From an uncultured Clostridia bacterium (GTDB lineage: Bacteria; Bacillota; Clostridia; Lachnospirales; Lachnospiraceae): DNA of 17,198 nucleotides. How positions within the stretch are numbered: position 1 is the first letter of the stretch; each line of letters starts with the position of its first letter. Of this stretch, positions 15,606-17,198 are shown piece after piece. The position numbers were made by a program, and so were the translations under genes. The notes under the pieces are model-generated. The model had not been told where the DNA came from. It saw only the letters and a program-made list of their open reading frames with translations, and made no database searches. The stretch covers positions 1 through 17,198 of the forward strand of contig CAMONF010000281.1 in the NCBI GenBank assembly GCA_946620335.1, given 5' to 3'.

Positions 15606-15692
15606 CCAGTATGGCAATATCAGATCTTCCGGTCAACGGCATGAAGCCGATGGCCGGGAGATCTTTTATATAGAGGCATGTTGCCATACGGG
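15606..15692 (+). terminator. Intrinsic terminator inside an outer inverted repeat
   Basis: The inner hairpin pairs 15622-15640 with 15646-15664 around the 5-nt loop ATGAA: 19 positions with one A-A mismatch and two G-T wobbles. TTTT (15664-15667) follows directly. It should end the cassette transcript. Outside it, GTATGGCAA (15609-15617) pairs with TTGCCATAC (15681-15689), and flanking CC/GG extends the match after one mismatch. The outer repeat is not needed for termination. Confidence 0.8.
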
Positions 15693-15706
15693 GGATATTT
15701 GTCGTA

Positions 15707-15735
15707 TTGAGAAACAAGGATCCCTTTGTTATAAT
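15707..15735 (+). promoter_or_regulatory. Strong sigma-A promoter with extended -10
   Basis: TTGAGA (15707-15712) and a perfect TATAAT (15730-15735) are separated by exactly 17 bp, with TGT just before the -10 as an extended -10 element. Transcription should start near 15742, giving a leader of about 110 nt before the HAD phosphatase gene. The leader can form ATAAATA/TATTTAT around GGC and CCTGC/GCAGG hairpins; it matches no riboswitch I recognise. Confidence 0.8.
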
Positions 15736-15853
15736 TTACATAAATAGGCTATTTATCCGGCCTGCCTGTGAGGAGCAGGTCAAAAGGAATAAATGCCGAT
15801 GGAAATGAAGTGATAGCGACAGTTTTTTGTGATGATAGGAGGAAAAAAGACTA

Positions 15854-17198
15854 ATGGAAAAGAAAGCTGTCAATACCTGGCGCATAGTAGCTGTCATAGC
15901 CATGATTCTTTGCCTGGTGCTTGGCATTCTGTATGTGAGGGCGCTGTCTTCGGGAAAGTCGTCCGGAGCGTCAGCCGGCACTGTCGAGAGTGCGGCCCAG
16001 TCCGCGGACAATACATCCGGGGCGGCAGAAGGCGAAGTCCAGTCCGCAGAAGATGCCTCCGCGGAGGCAGAGACTGAAGCGCAGCCGGCAGAAGCCGCCT
16101 CCGAAGAGGCGGAAGCTGCGTCCGAAGCGGCAGCGGGCGAGGACGGGGGAGACCCCCTGCCTTCCTGGTCAGAAGGCTCCGCCCCCAAGGAAAGCCTTAT
16201 TTCCTACGTCGAGGCCGTCACGAAGGAGGGCAGCGAGGACTTTATTCCTGTGAAGGACCGGATCGCCGTGTTCGATATGGACGGCACGCTCGCCTGTGAG
16301 ACCTACTATACCTATTACGACACCATGATGTTCATCGAGTATTGCCTGAACGACCATCCGGAGAGGGTTTCGGACGAGCTGAAGGAGATCGCCGCCTCCA
16401 TCAAGCCGGGCTATACGGCGGACGAGACCCTGGCCAGGAATTTCGCCAAGGCCTACGCCGGCATGACGATGGAAGAGTTCTACGATTACGTGGTGGAGTT
16501 CGGTCAGAAGAAGACCGCCAGCTTTGAGAACATGCGCTACATTGACAACTTCTATATCCCCATGGTGGAGCTGGTCAGGTATCTCTATGAAAATGAATTC
16601 ACGGTCTATGTGATCAGCGGCACAGAGCGAACCACCACCCGGGCTATCGTGGCCAACTCGCCCATCAGCGAATACGTGACGCCCAATCATGTCATCGGAA
16701 CTGATTTTGAGGTCAAGCAGCCAGGGTATGAGACCGAGAGTTCCAACATGAACTTCAAATACGAAAACGGCGACGAGCTCATCCTCACCGGCGGCTTCAT
16801 CCAGAAGAACCTGAACGCCAACAAATCCATATACGTCCAGCGGGAAATCGGACAGCGCCCGGTGCTGGCCTTCGGAAACAGCGGCAGCGACACCAGCATG
16901 ATGAACTATGCCATCGACAGCAGGAATCCTTACCCGGCCCAGGCCTATATGATAGTAGCGGATGACAACGTCAGAGAGTGGGGCACCCAGAACTGGGAGG
17001 AGAAGTCTGCGGGTTACGCCGAGAAGGGTTACATTCCTATCTCCATGAAGCAGGATTTTGCCCGGATCTACGCGGAAGGAATCACCAAGGCTGCCCAGCA
17101 GTATGTCGAGCCCGAGACTGAGCCTGCCCCGGCCGAAGAGGAAGTGGCCGATGAGAATCAGATGGAGGCCGCCGATGTGACCCTCTCGGATGATTCCT
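15854..17198 (+). CDS. Membrane-anchored HAD-superfamily phosphatase, 3' end cut off
   Basis: The frame is open from ATG 15854 to the right edge: 448 codons with no stop, so the C-terminus is missing. Residues 1-10 are basic, and 11-31 form a signal anchor or signal peptide. Residues 40-100 are a low-complexity Ala/Glu/Ser linker, which would place the enzyme outside the membrane. The HAD domain follows: FDMDGTL (140-146, nucleophile D141 and acid D143), VISGTERTTTR with S255, K324 as likely motif III, and FGNSGSDTSMM (340-350) with D346. A cap lies between motifs I and II. After about 418 an acidic Pro/Glu tail begins. The substrate is unknown. AGGAGG lies 11 nt before the ATG, and its own promoter drives it. 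Confidence 0.87.
   Translation, partial: MEKKAVNTWRIVAVIAMILCLVLGILYVRALSSGKSSGASAGTVESAAQSADNTSGAAEGEVQSAEDASAEAETEAQPAEAASEEAEAASEAAAGEDGGDPLPSWSEGSAPKESLISYVEAVTKEGSEDFIPVKDRIAVFDMDGTLACETYYTYYDTMMFIEYCLNDHPERVSDELKEIAASIKPGYTADETLARNFAKAYAGMTMEEFYDYVVEFGQKKTASFENMRYIDNFYIPMVELVRYLYENEFTVYVISGTERTTTRAIVANSPISEYVTPNHVIGTDFEVKQPGYETESSNMNFKYENGDELILTGGFIQKNLNANKSIYVQREIGQRPVLAFGNSGSDTSMMNYAIDSRNPYPAQAYMIVADDNVREWGTQNWEEKSAGYAEKGYIPISMKQDFARIYAEGITKAAQQYVEPETEPAPAEEEVADENQMEAADVTLSDDS

Noticed and set aside
15742..15853. Riboswitch in the leader of the HAD phosphatase gene
   Set aside because: The leader has two small hairpins but no core motif of a known class that I can identify, and no terminator/antiterminator pair.
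15959..16150. Tandem repeat in the HAD phosphatase linker
   Set aside because: The Ala/Glu/Ser codons give low complexity, but no exact repeated unit of fixed length is seen; it reads as a flexible linker.

Overview
The window looks like chromosome from a GC-rich Clostridia, probably Lachnospiraceae-like (GC roughly 60%, estimated by eye). The evidence is the gene order priA-def-fmt-rsmB-rlmN-prpC-prkC-rsgA-thiN, the classic Firmicutes housekeeping run, together with purine-rich Shine-Dalgarno sites before most genes and a PASTA-domain kinase. All genes found lie on the + strand. No tRNA, rRNA, CRISPR array or transposase gene was seen. No gene-free stretch exceeds 300 bases; the longest is about 250 bases, at 15603-15853.

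Region 1 (1-8863) is the housekeeping run. It begins with the C-terminal end of PriA, then Def and Fmt (formyl-Met chemistry), RsmB and RlmN (rRNA methylation), the PP2C phosphatase PrpC and PASTA kinase PrkC (wall-linked signalling), RsgA (30S assembly GTPase) and ThiN (thiamine pyrophosphokinase). Genes overlap or nearly touch, so one long transcript is likely. An AT-rich, promoter-like patch inside the 3' end of rlmN could give the phosphatase/kinase pair its own transcript. The usual rpe gene between rsgA and thiN is missing.

Region 2 (8893-12326) holds a DUF554 membrane protein, a cytoplasmic GH43-type glycosidase, a perfect 37-bp-arm palindrome (REP/MITE-like, possibly also the glycosidase terminator) and a short, divergent FMN-dependent alpha-hydroxy-acid oxidase-like protein with a promoter-like region of its own.

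Region 3 (12471-15602) is a tight four-gene cassette: an unknown four-helix membrane protein, a DUF6765-like protein with metal-ligand-like His/Asp residues, a DUF308/HdeD-like membrane protein and a CPBP (CAAX-type) membrane protease. It ends at a strong intrinsic terminator. This is the best candidate for an undescribed system; its function is unknown, and an envelope or membrane role is only inferred.

Region 4 (15707-17198) starts with a strong extended -10 sigma-A promoter and a leader of about 110 nt. It drives a membrane-anchored, extracytoplasmic HAD-family phosphatase that runs off the right edge.
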